Shown: positions 34,208-46,364, counted from the first letter of the stretch. The stretch is 64,000 nucleotides of DNA from Lepturacanthus savala (GCA_030544235.1 CM060471.1:3022848-3086847), one strand, 5' to 3'. Program-made: numbers and translations. The notes: generated from the sequence alone by a model not told the origin.

Positions 34208-35779
34208 CAGTGGTGGTCAAAAGTTTACATACACTTGTAAAGAACATAATGTCATGGCTGTCTTGAGTTTCCAGTTATATCTACATATATAGTGATTGGG
34301 ACTTTATTAAGGGTAAACTGAAATTGTGACCAAATCTGCTGGGTCAAAAATATACATACAGCAACATGAATGAGCAATTTTGGAGACTTAGAAAGTTGTG
34401 TCAATGACATGAGCTTCATAGCATGACATCTTAACTTCTTGTGAGTGATCATGAGTGACTACAGCTGGTGACTTCTCTGAGGCCATTTAAAAAGGGCTCA
34501 TTGGATAAAAACACCCACAAATGCTACAATGGGAAAGTCAAAGGAGCTTAGCACAGATCTGAAAAAGAGAATCATTGACTTGAACAAGTCAGGAAAGTCA
34601 CTTGGAGCCATTTCAAAGCAGCTGCAGGTTCCAAGAGCAACAGTGCAAACAGTTGTTTGTAAGTATAAAGTGCATGGCACTGTTTTGTCACTGCCACGAT
34701 CAGGAAGAAAACACAAGCTGTCACCTGCTGCTGAGAGAAAACTGGTCAGGAGGGTGAAGAGTCAACCCAGGAGCACCAAAAAGCAGATCTGCCAAGAATT
34801 AGATGCTGCTGGAACACAGGTGTCAGTGTCCACGGTCAAGCGTGTTTTGCATCGCCATGGACTGAGAGGCTGCCGTGTAAGAAGGAAGCCCTTGCTCCAA
34901 AAGTGGCACCTTAAGGCTCGACTAAAGTTTGCTGCTGATCACATGGACAAAGATAAGACCTTCTGGAAGAAAGTTCTGTGGTCAGATGAAACAAAAATTG
35001 AGCTGTTTGGCCACAATGCTCAGCAATATGTTTGGAGGAAAAAAGCTGAGGCCTTTAACCCCAAGAACACCATGCCTACCATCAAGCACGGTGGTGGTAG
35101 TATTATGCTGTGGGCCTGTTTGGCTGCCAATGGAACTGGTGCTTTACAGAGAGTCAATGGGACAATGAAGAAGGAGGATTACCTTCAAATTCTTCAAGAA
35201 AACCTAAAGTCATCAGCCCGAAGGTTGGGTCTTGGGCGCAGTTGGGTGTTACAACAGGACAATGACCCCAAACACACATCAAAAGTGGTAATGGAATGGC
35301 TAAATCGGGCTAGAATTAAGGTTTTAGAATGGCCTTCCCAAAGTCCTGACTTAAACCCCATCGAGAACATGTGGATAATGCTGAAGAAACAAGTCCATGT
35401 CAGAAAGCCAACAAATTTAACTGAACTGCACCAATTCTGTCAAGAGGAGTGGTCAAAGATTCAACCAGAAACTTGCCAGAAGTTTGTGGATGGCTACCAA
35501 AAGCACCTAATTGAAATAAAAATGGCCAAGGGACATATAACCAAATATTAGCGCTGCTGTATGTATATTTTTGACCCAGCTGATTTTGTCACATTTTCAG
35601 TTTACGTATAATAAAGTCATAAAAGAATCAAGCTTCATGAATGTTTTTTTTGTGACAAAAAAGGATCTGTCCCAATCACTATATCAGAGAAAAATCAGAG
35701 TTGTAGAAATAACTGGAAACTCAAGACAGCCATGACATTATGTTCTTTACAAGTGTATGTAAACTTTTGACCACCACTG
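34208..35779 (+). mobile_element. Sleeping Beauty-like Tc1 element with intact transposase
   Basis: The 1572-bp element is flanked by TA at 34206-34207 and 35780-35781. The ends read CAGTGGTGGTCAAAAGTTTA and its complement. A diverged inner direct repeat lies in each arm (GGGTCAAAAATATACATACA near 34341, and its complement near 35557), giving an IR/DR layout. It is inserted in ccser2 intron 1, antisense to the gene. Confidence 0.95.
34529..35551 (+). CDS. Sleeping Beauty-like Tc1 transposase, intact, DD34E
   Basis: A complete 340-residue frame (MGKSKELSTDLKKRIID to GHITKY). The N-terminus closely resembles the MGKSKE-x-DLRKKIVDLHKSG type of Sleeping Beauty and Passport transposases. The paired-like DNA-binding domain covers about residues 1-115, with an SGRKHK linker motif. 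The catalytic triad is D153 (WSDETKIELFG), D244 (LQQDNDPKHTS) and E279 (PDLNPIENMW). The glycine-rich GGGSIMLW loop is present. The frame has no stop or shift. Full length suggests a recent insertion, but transposition activity is not shown by sequence alone. Confidence 0.96.
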   Translation: MGKSKELSTDLKKRIIDLNKSGKSLGAISKQLQVPRATVQTVVCKYKVHGTVLSLPRSGRKHKLSPAAERKLVRRVKSQPRSTKKQICQELDAAGTQVSVSTVKRVLHRHGLRGCRVRRKPLLQKWHLKARLKFAADHMDKDKTFWKKVLWSDETKIELFGHNAQQYVWRKKAEAFNPKNTMPTIKHGGGSIMLWACLAANGTGALQRVNGTMKKEDYLQILQENLKSSARRLGLGRSWVLQQDNDPKHTSKVVMEWLNRARIKVLEWPSQSPDLNPIENMWIMLKKQVHVRKPTNLTELHQFCQEEWSKIQPETCQKFVDGYQKHLIEIKMAKGHITKY

Positions 35780-35781
35780 TA

Positions 35782-35820
35782 TGTGTGTGTGTATGTGTAT
35801 ATATATATATATATATATAT
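35782..35820. repeat. (TG)n/(TA)n microsatellite
   Basis: Simple repeat on the right flank of the Sleeping Beauty-like element. Confidence 0.9.
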
Positions 35821-35826
35821 GCCAAA

Positions 35827-35955
35827 ATCGATTTTATGGCATTGTTGCCATATGGCAACAATATGCAAAGGTAGAAATTTCCAAGTGTATACAACCTAAC
35901 TGAGTTCCATTGACTTGCATGACTGTGTTTACAACTTTTTACTTTTTCAAACATT
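35827..35955 (-). mobile_element. piggyBac-type MITE, family A copy 8 (internal fragment)
   Basis: Contains a perfect 20-bp palindrome TTGTTGCCATATGGCAACAA at 35842-35861, then ATATGCAAAG and the GAGTTCCATTGACTTGCATG segment. Both ends are missing. Confidence 0.7.
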
Positions 35956-35964
35956 GTATTAGTC

Positions 35965-36770
35965 GGTGCAGTACATTCTCAGAAAACCAATAAGAGCCAG
36001 CATTCATGATATCATGCTCTTAAGGCTGTGACATTGGGCAATTAGTTGAAAGGTGTGCATTCTATAAAATAGCAGTGTGGAATTCAATCAGTGAGGTCAT
36101 CATCTTTTGTGAGAGAGCAGGTGTGAATCAGGTGGCCCCTGTTTAAGGATGAAGTCATCACTTGATGAACATGCATTTCTATTTGAAAGCCATGAGGAAA
36201 ATGGGTCGTTCAGTCAGGAGAACAGCGTACTTTGTTTAAAAAGTTCACTGGAGAGGGAGAAAATTATAAAGAGGTGCAGAAAATTATAGGATGTTCAGCT
36301 AAAATGACCCAATGCCTTAAAATGGAGACAAAACCAGAGACACATGGCAGAAAAGGGAAGACAACCAACAGAATGGATGGAAGAATAACCAGAATGGCAA
36401 AGGCTCAGCCAATAATCAGGTCCAGGATGATCACAGAGAGTCTGGAGTTACCCGAGACAGAAGACGTCTATGTGAAGCTAATGTATTACAATTAAAAGAA
36501 TCTCCTGCAACAATCCTCCCTGATGGGAGTAAAATTGTTCTTTTTGGGTCAAAGGGCCACAGGCAGTTTATGAGATGACTCCCAAACTCTGAATTCAAGC
36601 CACAGTTCACTCTGGAGACAGTGAAGCATGGTGATACAAGCATCATGATATGGGGATGTTTCTCCTACTATGGTGTCAGGCATCATGGATCAGTTTGCAT
36701 ATATTAAAATACTTGAAGAGGTCATGTTGCTTTATGCTGAAGAGGAAATGCCCTTGAAAGCCACAAAAAC
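35965..36770 (+). pseudogene. Degenerate Tc1-like transposase, 3'-truncated
   Basis: Plus-strand frames read EGENYKEVQKIIGCSAKMTQ, then KIVLFGSKGHRQF, then KPQFTLETVKHGDTSIMIWG with CFSYYG. This is a Tc1/mariner family distinct from the others here. The first catalytic segment is largely deleted, the frame shifts several times, and the sequence stops near 36770 before the second aspartate. The leader (TCAGTGAGGTCATCAT onward) is that of the same element. No inverted end is seen on the right. Confidence 0.8.
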
Positions 36771-38135
36771 TGAATACAGATCTATGTTAAATCATTGATT
36801 TTAAGTGCCTTCACCTACCATCTACTTTGTCTTTCTAGTCTCTTCAGTCTCTTTTCTATCCTTTCTTCCTCCCCCCATTCTTTCCATGATTATTGTCCTG
36901 TTATTTCTCCATTTGCTCCTCTTGCACTGTACATCATTCAGTCAGAAACTGAGTTATCAATGTCCTCATGCTCCAATTCTCTGCTTAGTGAGCTGAGTGG
37001 AATCGAGGGCTGGCAGCTAGAGAGGTCATCCGCATCCACATCTGGGTCCTCAGATTGTATCTTTTAAATCATAGTTGTTTTTTTTTTTTTGTTTTTACTT
37101 ACAGCGCTTTTTTAATGTTCTAAAATAATTCAGTAAAATGGTAGAGTAATCTGTTGATTATCTTCTTGATTCAGTGATTACTTGGATTGAGGAAATAATG
37201 TTTGGTCTAAATTATTTCATGTTAAGCTTTACTTAAGGTAGCATTACACATCTGCTACTGCAAATTATAGTTTTTTTGTAAACATCTCAACAAAATGGCC
37301 TGATAATGCCTCTCAGGGTTTATTTCTAAATAATGACGACAGACGCTGTTCTCATCATTAAAAGCAGTTCCCGGCTCTCGGGTGAGTCTTTCCACTCTGA
37401 GGTCAGATTTCATTCACACTCAGACTGAGAAGAGGCCAGAATCTGCTGGAGCAGAACTCACAGATGGACTAGCAGGCAACACGACAGATGGACTGGACTG
37501 ACCCCCATGCTGGGTGTAAAAATGGACACATAATTAATCTCTTTTTTTCCTCTCATACAGAGGGTGGAGAATCAAACAGCACACGCTTTCCTATTCCTGA
37601 GCAGTTGCGTCACTTTGCTTGAATCTTTTAAAAATGTAAGATGAGCTGTGAGCAGCTGAGAATAAAAACGCTCACAGGCCAAAGCTCAGCAGCATGAGGA
37701 TCATATTCCTTGATCACTCAATGATAAATGAATCAATAGTAACATGATCAGCTGCTGCTGCTGAATCAGGCTGCGTCATAAACACAAACAAGGGAGCAAA
37801 CTAGGATGCACATTCTGAACTGGTTTTCTGACCAATAGCTGATGTTCATTAACCACTAACCAACAAAATGAAATGTATCAAACAATAAGAGGCACAAATC
37901 AGTGTCAAAATGTCATTTTAAAGTTCTACAGACCTAAGGTAACATCTTTGTTTAGTACAGAACCCTACAAAAAACACAGTAATTTAAATGTTTTTTTCAG
38001 TGAAAATTTGATTATCATATGCTTTTATAGTATGTATAATATATAATGTATACATAATATGTAACTGTGTGCAAATGGTTATATTTTTCAATAAACCCAT
38101 GTGCAATAATCTACTCATCTACTTCATACCATGTG
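36771..38135. other. Intron sequence, no feature recognised
   Basis: Intron 1 sequence without a recognised repeat family or exon. Short open frames at 36795-37067 have no family resemblance. Confidence 0.45.
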
Positions 38136-38139
38136 CACT

Positions 38140-38350
38140 TACACAATACACAATAAACATGTAGCAATAACAGTGGTATGTACCGTCTTTATTATTATTA
38201 TTATTATTATTTATTTTACTGCTTTAGTGTTAGCATTTATTTTTTCTTTTTACATATTGCTCTTCTGTTTGTGTGTCTTAAATTTTAAAACAGTGCTGTA
38301 TGTGATGTGTTGGAGCTTCAATTTCCCTGAGGAACCTCCCAAAGGATCAA
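38140..38350 (+). repeat. Possible SINE or LINE tail with TAATCTA repeats
   Basis: The TTA tract at 38191-38213, the T-rich middle, and the end CAATTTCCCTGAGGAACC followed by GGATCAATAAATCTAATCTA match a recurrent teleost retroposon terminus as recalled. Class is uncertain. Confidence 0.4.
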
Positions 38351-38369
38351 TAAATCTAATCTACAATAA

Positions 38370-38371
<2 letters not shown>

Positions 38372-38416
<45 letters not shown>

Positions 38417-38440
38417 TATATACATATATATATACACACA
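38372..38440. repeat. (TA)n/(CA)n microsatellite
   Basis: TA tract immediately before DD36E copy 4. Confidence 0.9.
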
Positions 38441-39632
38441 CACTCACCGGCCACTTTATTAGGTACACCTGTCCAACGGCTCATTAACACTTAATTTCTA
38501 ATCAGCCAATCACATGGCGGCAACTCAGTGCATTTAGGCATGTAGACATGGTCAAGACAATCTCCTGCAGTTCAAACCGAGCATCAGTATGGGGATTGGA
38601 AAGGTGATTTGAGTGACTTTGAACGTGGCATCGTTGTTGGTGCCAGAAGGGCTGGTCTGAGTATTTCAGAAACTGCTGATCTACTGGGATTTTCACGCAC
38701 AACCATCTCTAGGGTTTACAGAGAATGGTCCGAAAAAGAAAAAATATCCAGTGAGCGGCAGTTCTGTGGGTGGAAATGCCTTGTTGATGCCAGAGGTCAG
38801 AGGAGAATGGCCAGACTGGTTCGAGCTGATAGAAAGGCAACAGTGACTCAAATAACCACCCGTTACAACCAAGGTAGGCAGAAGAGCATCTCTGAACACA
38901 CAGTACATGGAACTTTGAGGCAGATGGGCTACAGCAGCAGAAGACCACGCCGGGTGCCACTCCTTTCAGCTAAGAACAGGAAACTGAGGCTACAATTTGC
39001 ACAAGCTCATCGAAATTGGACAATAGAAGATTGGAAAAACGTTGCCTGGTCTGATGAGTCTCGATTTCTGCTGCGACATTCGGATGGTAGGGTCAGAATT
39101 TGGCGTCAACAACATGAAAGCATGGATCCATCCTGCCTTGTATCAACGGTTCAGGCTGGTGGTGGTGGTGTAATGGTGTGGGGAATATTTTCTTGGCACT
39201 CTTTGGGCCCCTTGGTACCAATTGAGCATCGTTGCAATGCCACAGCCTACCTGAGTATTGTTGCTGACCATGTCCATCCCTTTATGACCACAATGTACCC
39301 AACTTCTGATGCTACTTTCAGCAGGATAATGCGCCATGTCATAAAGCTGGAATCATCTCAGACTGGTTTCTTGAACATGACAATGAGTTCACTGTACTCA
39401 AATGGCCTCCACAGTCACCAGATCTCAATCCAATAGAGCATCTTTGGGATGTGGTGGAACGGGAGATTCACATCATGGATGTGCAGCTGACAAATCTGCG
39501 CCAACTGTGTGATGCCATCATGTCAATATGGACCAAACTCTCTGAGGAATGCTTCCAGCACCTTGTTGAATCTATGCCACGAAGAATTGAGGCAGTTCTG
39601 AAGGCAAAAGGGGTCCAACCCATTACTAGCAT
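38441..39632 (+). mobile_element. Tc1/mariner DD36E (Incomer-like) element, copy 4
   Basis: The left terminus CACTCACCGGCCACTTTATT is intact and inserted at a TA/CA tract. The right terminal repeat is lost after ACTAGCAT at about 39632. It is in ccser2 intron 1, antisense to the gene. Confidence 0.9.
38589..39628 (+). pseudogene. Broken DD36E transposase, copy 4
   Basis: The start codon is followed by a 2-nt insertion (ATGGGGATTGGAAAGG where copy 2 has ATGGGGAAGAAAGG), so the true frame is entered only from SDFERGIV onward. From there it reads well through WSDESRFLLRHSDGR. A 1-nt deletion in the TSDGYFQQDN segment (about 39310) then shifts the frame ahead of the second catalytic aspartate. 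That deletion is identical to the one in copy 1. The PDLNPIEHLWD segment survives in the shifted frame. Confidence 0.9.
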
Positions 39633-41297
39633 TATATATATAATCCAAACAACACTAAATAATTGTTATGTACATTGCACCTCCTCCATCCTGAACTGAC
39701 GATAAAGTGAACTCTATGCTGCACTGTAAATGTTTAAAGGCCAGATGTGATGTAACTGCACTCATGAGTTCACGACTGTGTTATCACACGGAGTCATTGA
39801 TAAGATTTTTAGAACAGCTGTTCAGGGCTGATGAATGTCCTTGTTTTCTTCCTGTGTACCTTGCTGTGGTTTCATGTGGCTCACTAGAGGACACAGATAT
39901 TCTTGGCAGAGGGCACAGTAACATAACCTCTACCTCTCTTTTCCCCCTGCAATCAGTTTTTTCTCAGCAAATTGTGCAAAAACAGTGGCCTCTAGATCAC
40001 ATAGGTCCTAGGTTATGACTCCATGCTCCATAACATGTTTTTAATAGTCCTTTGCTGTCCCTGCTGCCTTTTAGGAAACCCTCCCTCAATGTTCAAAAAT
40101 ACAAATGTATTCTTTGAACAAATAACGGTTTGGTAACATAACAATGGTTTTCCCACAGCACGAATAAGTAAATAGCTAAATATTCTATAATATCAAATCC
40201 ATGGTTTAACTCCCAGCCAGGAACCCGTGATGGATGTCATAATCCTCTCTCAAAACAAAAATGTTCATACTATCACAGTAGAAAATATCATGATATATTA
40301 AAATATCTTTTGTCATGGGTTGAATGGATAATTTTCTTTCTGTTTGGACTTTCTGTTCCATCTGGGAACTGTAGTATGCTTTTTTCAACTAAAGGAAAAA
40401 AAAAGATTTTCTATTGTTCTCTGCACACATATTTAAAAAGATCAATTGATTAATCAAGACCAATTTAAAATGGCAATAATCAGTTATAAACCTGAGAAAC
40501 CATGTGATGACAAGCTGAGTTGTTGCATTAATAACACAACAATAAACATTCACCTAAATAAACACCATGACTTCACTTTGCCTGCTCCCCTTACTATATC
40601 TGTGTTGTCATTTAAATAAATTTGTTTATGAAATATATCTACATATTTTACTGTTGGTGCCAGATTTCCATTTGATCTGATCTGTTTAATAGTAAAAACA
40701 TACACACAAAGATTAAACCTTGTGCCTCACTTCCTTTTTATACTGTAGGACACTAAAAAGTCTCCATCAGAAACTTCTGATGTTATATATTAATATATAT
40801 ATCTTATATATTAATACTGACTGATGTATTATTGTATTTTTATTATTCTGAAATATCAGCTTCAGTTTAGGTCTGGCTGTAACTTCCTTCCATTTTAGAC
40901 TTCATAAAAATAAAAAATAAAAAATAGTATGCAGCCAAGTGATTCAAAATGTTCTGTTAAGTCTGATTTACAGTTAACAAAGAGCAACAGAATTTAAATC
41001 CATCTACATACTGAAACCTGCTAGTCAGTCAGTCAAGGTCAAAACATGTCGCCGGACTTCTCAGTCAGGACGACTCCTTTTTAAAATAGAGAAGCTACAT
41101 TTAGCCAGCATGTTTTATCATGCTGGATGCAGGATGTGTTTGGGCGTCTGGCAGACTGAGCTAAAGACGATATTTGATACATGAAGGGTTTCCTCCCATG
41201 TCCAGACACTCGCTGTAAATATCCAGGCACAAACCAGACGCCCCTCAGGTTGTTCTGCAGTTTTTCTGCAGGCTTCATCACGCTGGAACACACACAG
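39633..41297. other. Intron sequence, no feature recognised
   Basis: About 1.7 kb of intron 1. A short imperfect palindrome of TATATTAATA type lies at 40785-40815. Nothing else was recognised. Confidence 0.45.
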
Positions 41298-41762
41298 GAT
41301 GGAGCCGATATTGGGCCAAATGTTTTGTACTTGGGAAAAAAAAAACAAATTGAAACTGAAATTTCAAGTTTTGATGTTGAATTCTGAGAAATACATTGAT
41401 GTATTAAAAATAAAAACAAGCGGACACTTTTTTAAGTTCAAATAAAATTATGATTCACTCTGAACTAATTAGTTTGAACTAATTATGTTCATTTTTCACG
41501 TTCATATATTTTGATATTTGGGATTCCATTTCTCTCAGGTGCATGGCTTATCTTTTAAGATTCAGATCTTATTTTTTTAGCTTGATTTATTTTTTCAGTT
41601 TCAGACTTCTGACCCTGATTTGAAAAACAACAAAGTGCATGCTTGTTTTTATTTTGAATACATTGATTTATTTCTCAGAATTCAAGATCAATATTTTAAA
41701 TTTCAGTTTCCATTTTTATTTTTTCCAAGTACAAAACGTTTGATCTGATATTAGCTCCATAA
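41298..41762. mobile_element. Inverted-repeat element (about 125-bp arms)
   Basis: The arm 41298-41423 (starts ATGGAGCCGATATTGGGCCA, contains GTTTTGTACTTGG and ACATTGATGTATT) is the imperfect reverse complement of 41640-41762. The spacer is about 215 bp and has no coding content. It is probably a MITE of unassigned family; the target duplication is not resolved. Confidence 0.65.
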
Positions 41763-43283
41763 GCTTCAGACCAGACATAAACACTCGCAGCGTGAATGTC
41801 CTGCCTTGTTGGGCATTAAACCAACAAACACACCCCTCCTGACAGTGCAGCTGAATGAACCAGGACATACCTGGCTGAGCTGAGGAGTCTCTGCTTCCCT
41901 CACCACGCTCCAATCATTGACTTTGCATTTTCTCCCACAGTAACTGGCTCAACTGGTTGAAATGTTTCCTGCTGCTCTGGCGCAGTTTGATATCAGAAGG
42001 TCTTTTCAGTGAATTATCAGATTTTGGCATCAGATACACAAATTAGTTAATATGAGTTAAAATGTAAGTATTTATCGATACAGGTAGGAATAAAAATAAT
42101 ACTTCATCATACCACCTATGATTATTTTACTCTATATTTTAGTTTCCATTATGAACAGGAAAATAAGATTATGTTATGTTTTCAAACAAAAACAGTGAAA
42201 GAAAGAGCTACAAATTCTCACCTCCAATGGAAGATTAACAGATTTTGTCATTTTTTTTAGAATAAACTGAAAATATCTAGATTTGGGACTTAAAGGCAAG
42301 ACAAAAGGAGAAATTTAAAGACTTTAAATCTGAAGTGGTAGTATTATTTTTTTTACTCATGTTTGCAATTAATTGTTCTGTTATTTAGTTGTGGTCTCTC
42401 TTAAACAACTTAACATTACAAACTTAAAATTCTTACTTTGATGTCTCCAGTTTATTTTTAAAAATGATAAATAAAACATAAAAGCAAGGCACAGGTTTTA
42501 AGCTATTTAGAATAGAATACATATATAATAATAATAATACTGATTAAAGATGTGCCATTTTATATACCAAACAATTAATTGAAAAAGAAATAAGCACATG
42601 AACCAATCAAAAAATACAGGTTAGATGCAACCCTAGTTAAAAATCCTCTTTTCAGCTTTAGAAATCAGCTTTCTGAGCTGAACATGAGACTTTGGGGGCA
42701 GCATGTGTCGCCCAGGAGCCAATTCAAACCTTCCCCCTTCGACCCTCTTCCTCCCTGGTTTCATAGCAACTTGGCATGGACAACATTTCTGTTGTACTAG
42801 AGGCTCTGGACCTCCACTCACTCCAACACACCCCCACCACCTTCATTAATCTGCCACAAAGCAGCTCTTTCTCTCGGCTTCCCTCCACTAAATTCCTCAT
42901 GTTAACTCCTTCTGCTGGTCCACAAAACTTCATCCAAAACAGGTCAGGAAACTAACTTCTGGAAACCCAGCAACATATTTAATTACCCGATATGGATAAA
43001 AATAAGTAAAAGTTCATATGATATGGTCAAAATCCTGAGATAACGAGGGGAATCTCTTGTGCATTTATGAATGCCACATTGTATAAAAGGTTGGATATTT
43101 AACCTCAAAGCTTTTTAAGTAACTAAAGCTGTGCTCAAACTACAGGAGCTTTCGGCCGATTTAGCTGTGATTCGCCCCAGCGATTGAGCGATTGGAGAGA
43201 TTTGGTCCAGGACCTTAGCTGGTACCAACGTTGGGCCCGGATTATCTTATTTTATGTGGCGAGTTTTTCAGATTCAATCTTAA
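41763..43283. other. Intron sequence, no feature recognised
   Basis: The GC-richer patch at 42650-42940 has minus-strand open frames without family resemblance. No splice-consistent exon related to ccser2 was found. Confidence 0.4.
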
Positions 43284-43620
43284 CACTCTTTTGCATAGTG
43301 TTGCCATATGGCAACAATTACTTAATCTCAATTTTTGTAAAAAAAAAAAAAAAAAAAAAAAACGTGATTTTTACAGTTAGGTGTGAAAAGGGGGCTTTAT
43401 TTTTGAAGGACATACAATATATGAGGGCACATGACCAGGATATCCTGTTTACTCATGGACATTTGCCATATGAACATCTTGGTCTCAAAGCAGAAGGTTG
43501 TCTATTATTCAGAATTTAGGAAAGTTTTCACCATATAAAAAATTTAACTCGCTATCTGGAGTAAGCACGATTATTATTATTATTATTATTATTATTAGCA
43601 TTTAATTAAATTTTGATGTT
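43284..43620 (-). mobile_element. piggyBac-type MITE, family A copy 9 (truncated)
   Basis: TTAA at 43280-43283 is followed by CACTCTTTTGCATAG and the palindrome TGTTGCCATATGGCAACA at 43299-43316. It continues through the family interior with a poly-A run and an (ATT)n run, and is lost by about 43620. Confidence 0.75.
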
Positions 43621-44113
43621 ATAAGGTTTTCCTAGTCTGTTGACAGGTACTTGTCCTCTGGAGTCTACAGACATGCCGGCGTGTCCTCATCACATGACAG
43701 ATTTAAGATGACAAAAGCAAGACACAGCCTCGGTCTTGTTTCAGTTCATGTAAAACAGTGTGGACCTCAAACTTTATATCGTTTTTAAATTGTGTTGTTG
43801 GGCCAAGTAAATCCAGACTTACAGGAGTCAGTGCTGGCCATCAGAAAGTATTGGGGAAAATTAAAAAAAAAAAAAAAAAAGCCACCACATCAATTAATCA
43901 AAAATCCTACATTAAATCTGGCATTTGACTGCTGGGGAAAAAATAAAAGTTCTGGGAGTTTGGAAGCGATAGAGAGAGAAAGCAGTAGTTATATTTAGTT
44001 TTGAGATTAGAGAGATTGGTGATATCATTTTTTGAGTGTTTAGTCAGGTAGTAGTATTGTAGTGGTGTATTATTGTGTGTTTGTGTACTCCAGCGTCTGA
44101 TTGTGAGTAAAGT
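43621..44113. other. Intron sequence, no feature recognised
   Basis: Contains a run of about 20 A near 43862. No repeat family or exon was recognised. Confidence 0.45.
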
Positions 44114-44582
44114 CTAATTTATACTTCTGTGTTGTACGTAGCTACGCCGTCCAGGCGACATAGACTTTGTTTATTCTTAGTTCTTTGTGGAGGGAATGCG
44201 TTGGTCTGATGAATCAATGCCTCCTCTTCACAGTTACAACTGTATGGCAGGTAAAAAAAATAATCCAAACATGAAACAAAAAACACCCAAATAACACATA
44301 TGCCAGACTATATGTATGGAACTTTCTACTTCTTGTACTGGGATGCAGCGTGTGTGGAGCGTATCGATATCAATAAGCAAATGTTTTTGTTGCAAATGTT
44401 GACGTGGAAGCGACATGTAGACCACCAAACTGACAAATCACAGCCCTTGTGGTTCACATCAATGCGATGGGTAGTTGGGATTTTTTTGGAGGTGCACACC
44501 AGCCTACAGCGTAGGGGTCTGTGTCGCAGCCGGAGCTACATATGCAGTAGTATAGTATACTAGTAGGAGAAGTATAAACTAG
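44114..44582. mobile_element. MITE with CTARTTTATACTTCT ends
   Basis: The ends CTAATTTATACTTCT (44114-44128) and AGAAGTATAAACTAG (44568-44582) are inverted copies with one mismatch. The 469-bp interior shares sequence in inverted orientation with part of the neighbouring hAT derivative (for example GGTCTGATGAATCAATGC at 44193 and its complement near 45940). Confidence 0.7.
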
Positions 44583-44976
44583 GCTCAAGTCTGAATGTAA
44601 ATTCACACGAGGTTGTACTGAAAAAAAAATACCAAAAAAAGTAAAACCGATTTTAAGGTGAAATAGAAAGGTAAAATCAAAAGTAATCAAAAATAGCCAG
44701 TTACAGCCCAGACTCCACAGGGTTTAAAACAATCTCCAAGTCTCACTGAAGAACCGGAGTGATTGTTTCTCCACAAACATGTAGAGATCCAGACTCGTTC
44801 AGCCTTGAAAACTTTACTACAGCGAAGTGTTGCACCATGTCAGTCCCAGGTTTGGTTACATCTGTTTCCCCATGAGGTCACGTTTTTAGTCTTTTCGTGT
44901 GTGCATGTTTGAGATTAGAGAGAAACATTGGTGTAGTTTCTCCTAATGTGTGTTATGCAACCTGATTACACAATGG
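44583..44976. other. Intron sequence, no feature recognised
   Basis: Short segment between two elements with no recognised content. Confidence 0.45.
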
Positions 44977-44984
44977 GTTTAGAT

Positions 44985-46356
44985 TAGTGATGTACCAATC
45001 CAGCTTTTTCCGATCCAATCCGATACCGATCCATGGGCTGAACATATCAGCCGATATCCGATACCGATTCGATACTACTGTTGAATTAATGAACTGTTGT
45101 TTAGACATGAGGTGGAATCACCACACAACCCCCCAAAATATGATTTCGCTTCTTTTATTATACTGGGATGAATAATTATAGTAAAAAATAATGAACGACT
45201 TTTTGGAACAGTACCAATAATTCCACCTTCTGTATCAAAGTGATCATTAGTTTACTATGTGCTGTTACTCTTTAATCATCGTTAACAATAAGAAAAGTTT
45301 GATAGAGAAATGGAGTGTATTTATTAAAGTGATATAAATGGGAAAGGGGGCGATGGGACGCGCAGCATTGTTGTTGCGACGTGACGTGTCAGTGCGTGTC
45401 GTTAACTACAAGGGCTGTGATTGGTCAGTTCCGCCATGGTGGTCTACAAGTCAACCTCCACAAACGGCTTCTCTATCGCTTCCGTTTCGACATTTGCCAC
45501 AAAAGCATTTTCTCTTTGATATCAATGGGCTCCAAACATACATGCTACATCCGGTTGACTGAAGGAGGATTAGGACCAGGAAAAAAAGTCCGGTACAAGG
45601 AAATAAAAACAGCAAAAAAGTCCGGTACAAACCTGAAAGAAAAAATTGGAAAAAAAACTCTGCTACATGCAGTCCGGAATATGTTTAACATGTTTCGTGC
45701 TTTAACATATGCAATAAAAGCACTTGCATTGATGAGCTCCAAACGCACGTGCTGCATCCTGATACAAGAATGAATGAAAAAAACAGGGAAAAGAAAAAAA
45801 ATGTCTGTTACATCCAGTCCTGAATATGTTATTCGGGTGTTTTTTGCCTGTTTTTTTTTTTTTTTTTTTCATTTTTGGGACTTTCTTTAGTTTTTTACCC
45901 GGTGTTCGGTTGCTACTGTGAAGAGGAAGCATTGATTCATCAGACCAACATGTTCTTCTCACTATGATAAACATCCTTCATTAGCAGCTTGTGAGCGGGT
46001 TGTTCTGAGTCTGGGACACACGTCGGAGTTGTTGTTTGTGGTGTTTATTTGACAACGTTATTACCTCCCTCACAATTTTCACGTTGTAGATGTCACACAC
46101 GGGTCGGATTTGTTCTCTTATTAAGTTTAAATGTTTCCTAATGACTTGGTCTAGTGGTGGCTCCATGTTATTGTTTGCTTGAATGCTGTGCTGCTCGGCG
46201 TGATGACGTAACCAACAGCAAATATAGAATCAAAGTAACTAGATGCGTGACTGGATCAGAACACTGGATCGGCACCTTTCATCCGATATCCGATCCAGCT
46301 GATTTGTCGGTATCGGAAATGATATCCGATCCAAGAATCAGATCGGCCCATCTCTA
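44985..46356. mobile_element. Non-autonomous hAT element with perfect 8-bp target duplication
   Basis: GTTTAGAT is present at 44977-44984 and again at 46357-46364, the 8-bp duplication expected of hAT transposition. The ends are TAGTGATGTACC and the complement of TAGAGATGGGCC. Subterminal regions are packed with CCGATATCCGATACCGA-type motifs, plausible transposase binding sites. The 1372-bp interior has no transposase frame. It contains two diverged internal units (near 45480-45560 and 45700-45770) sharing a GCTCCAAAC-CTACATCC pattern. Confidence 0.88.
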
Positions 46357-46364
46357 GTTTAGAT

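Noticed and set aside
42633..42933. Minus-strand open frames in a GC-richer patch
   Set aside because: They overlap each other in different frames, lack splice sites matching ccser2 phase, and show no similarity.
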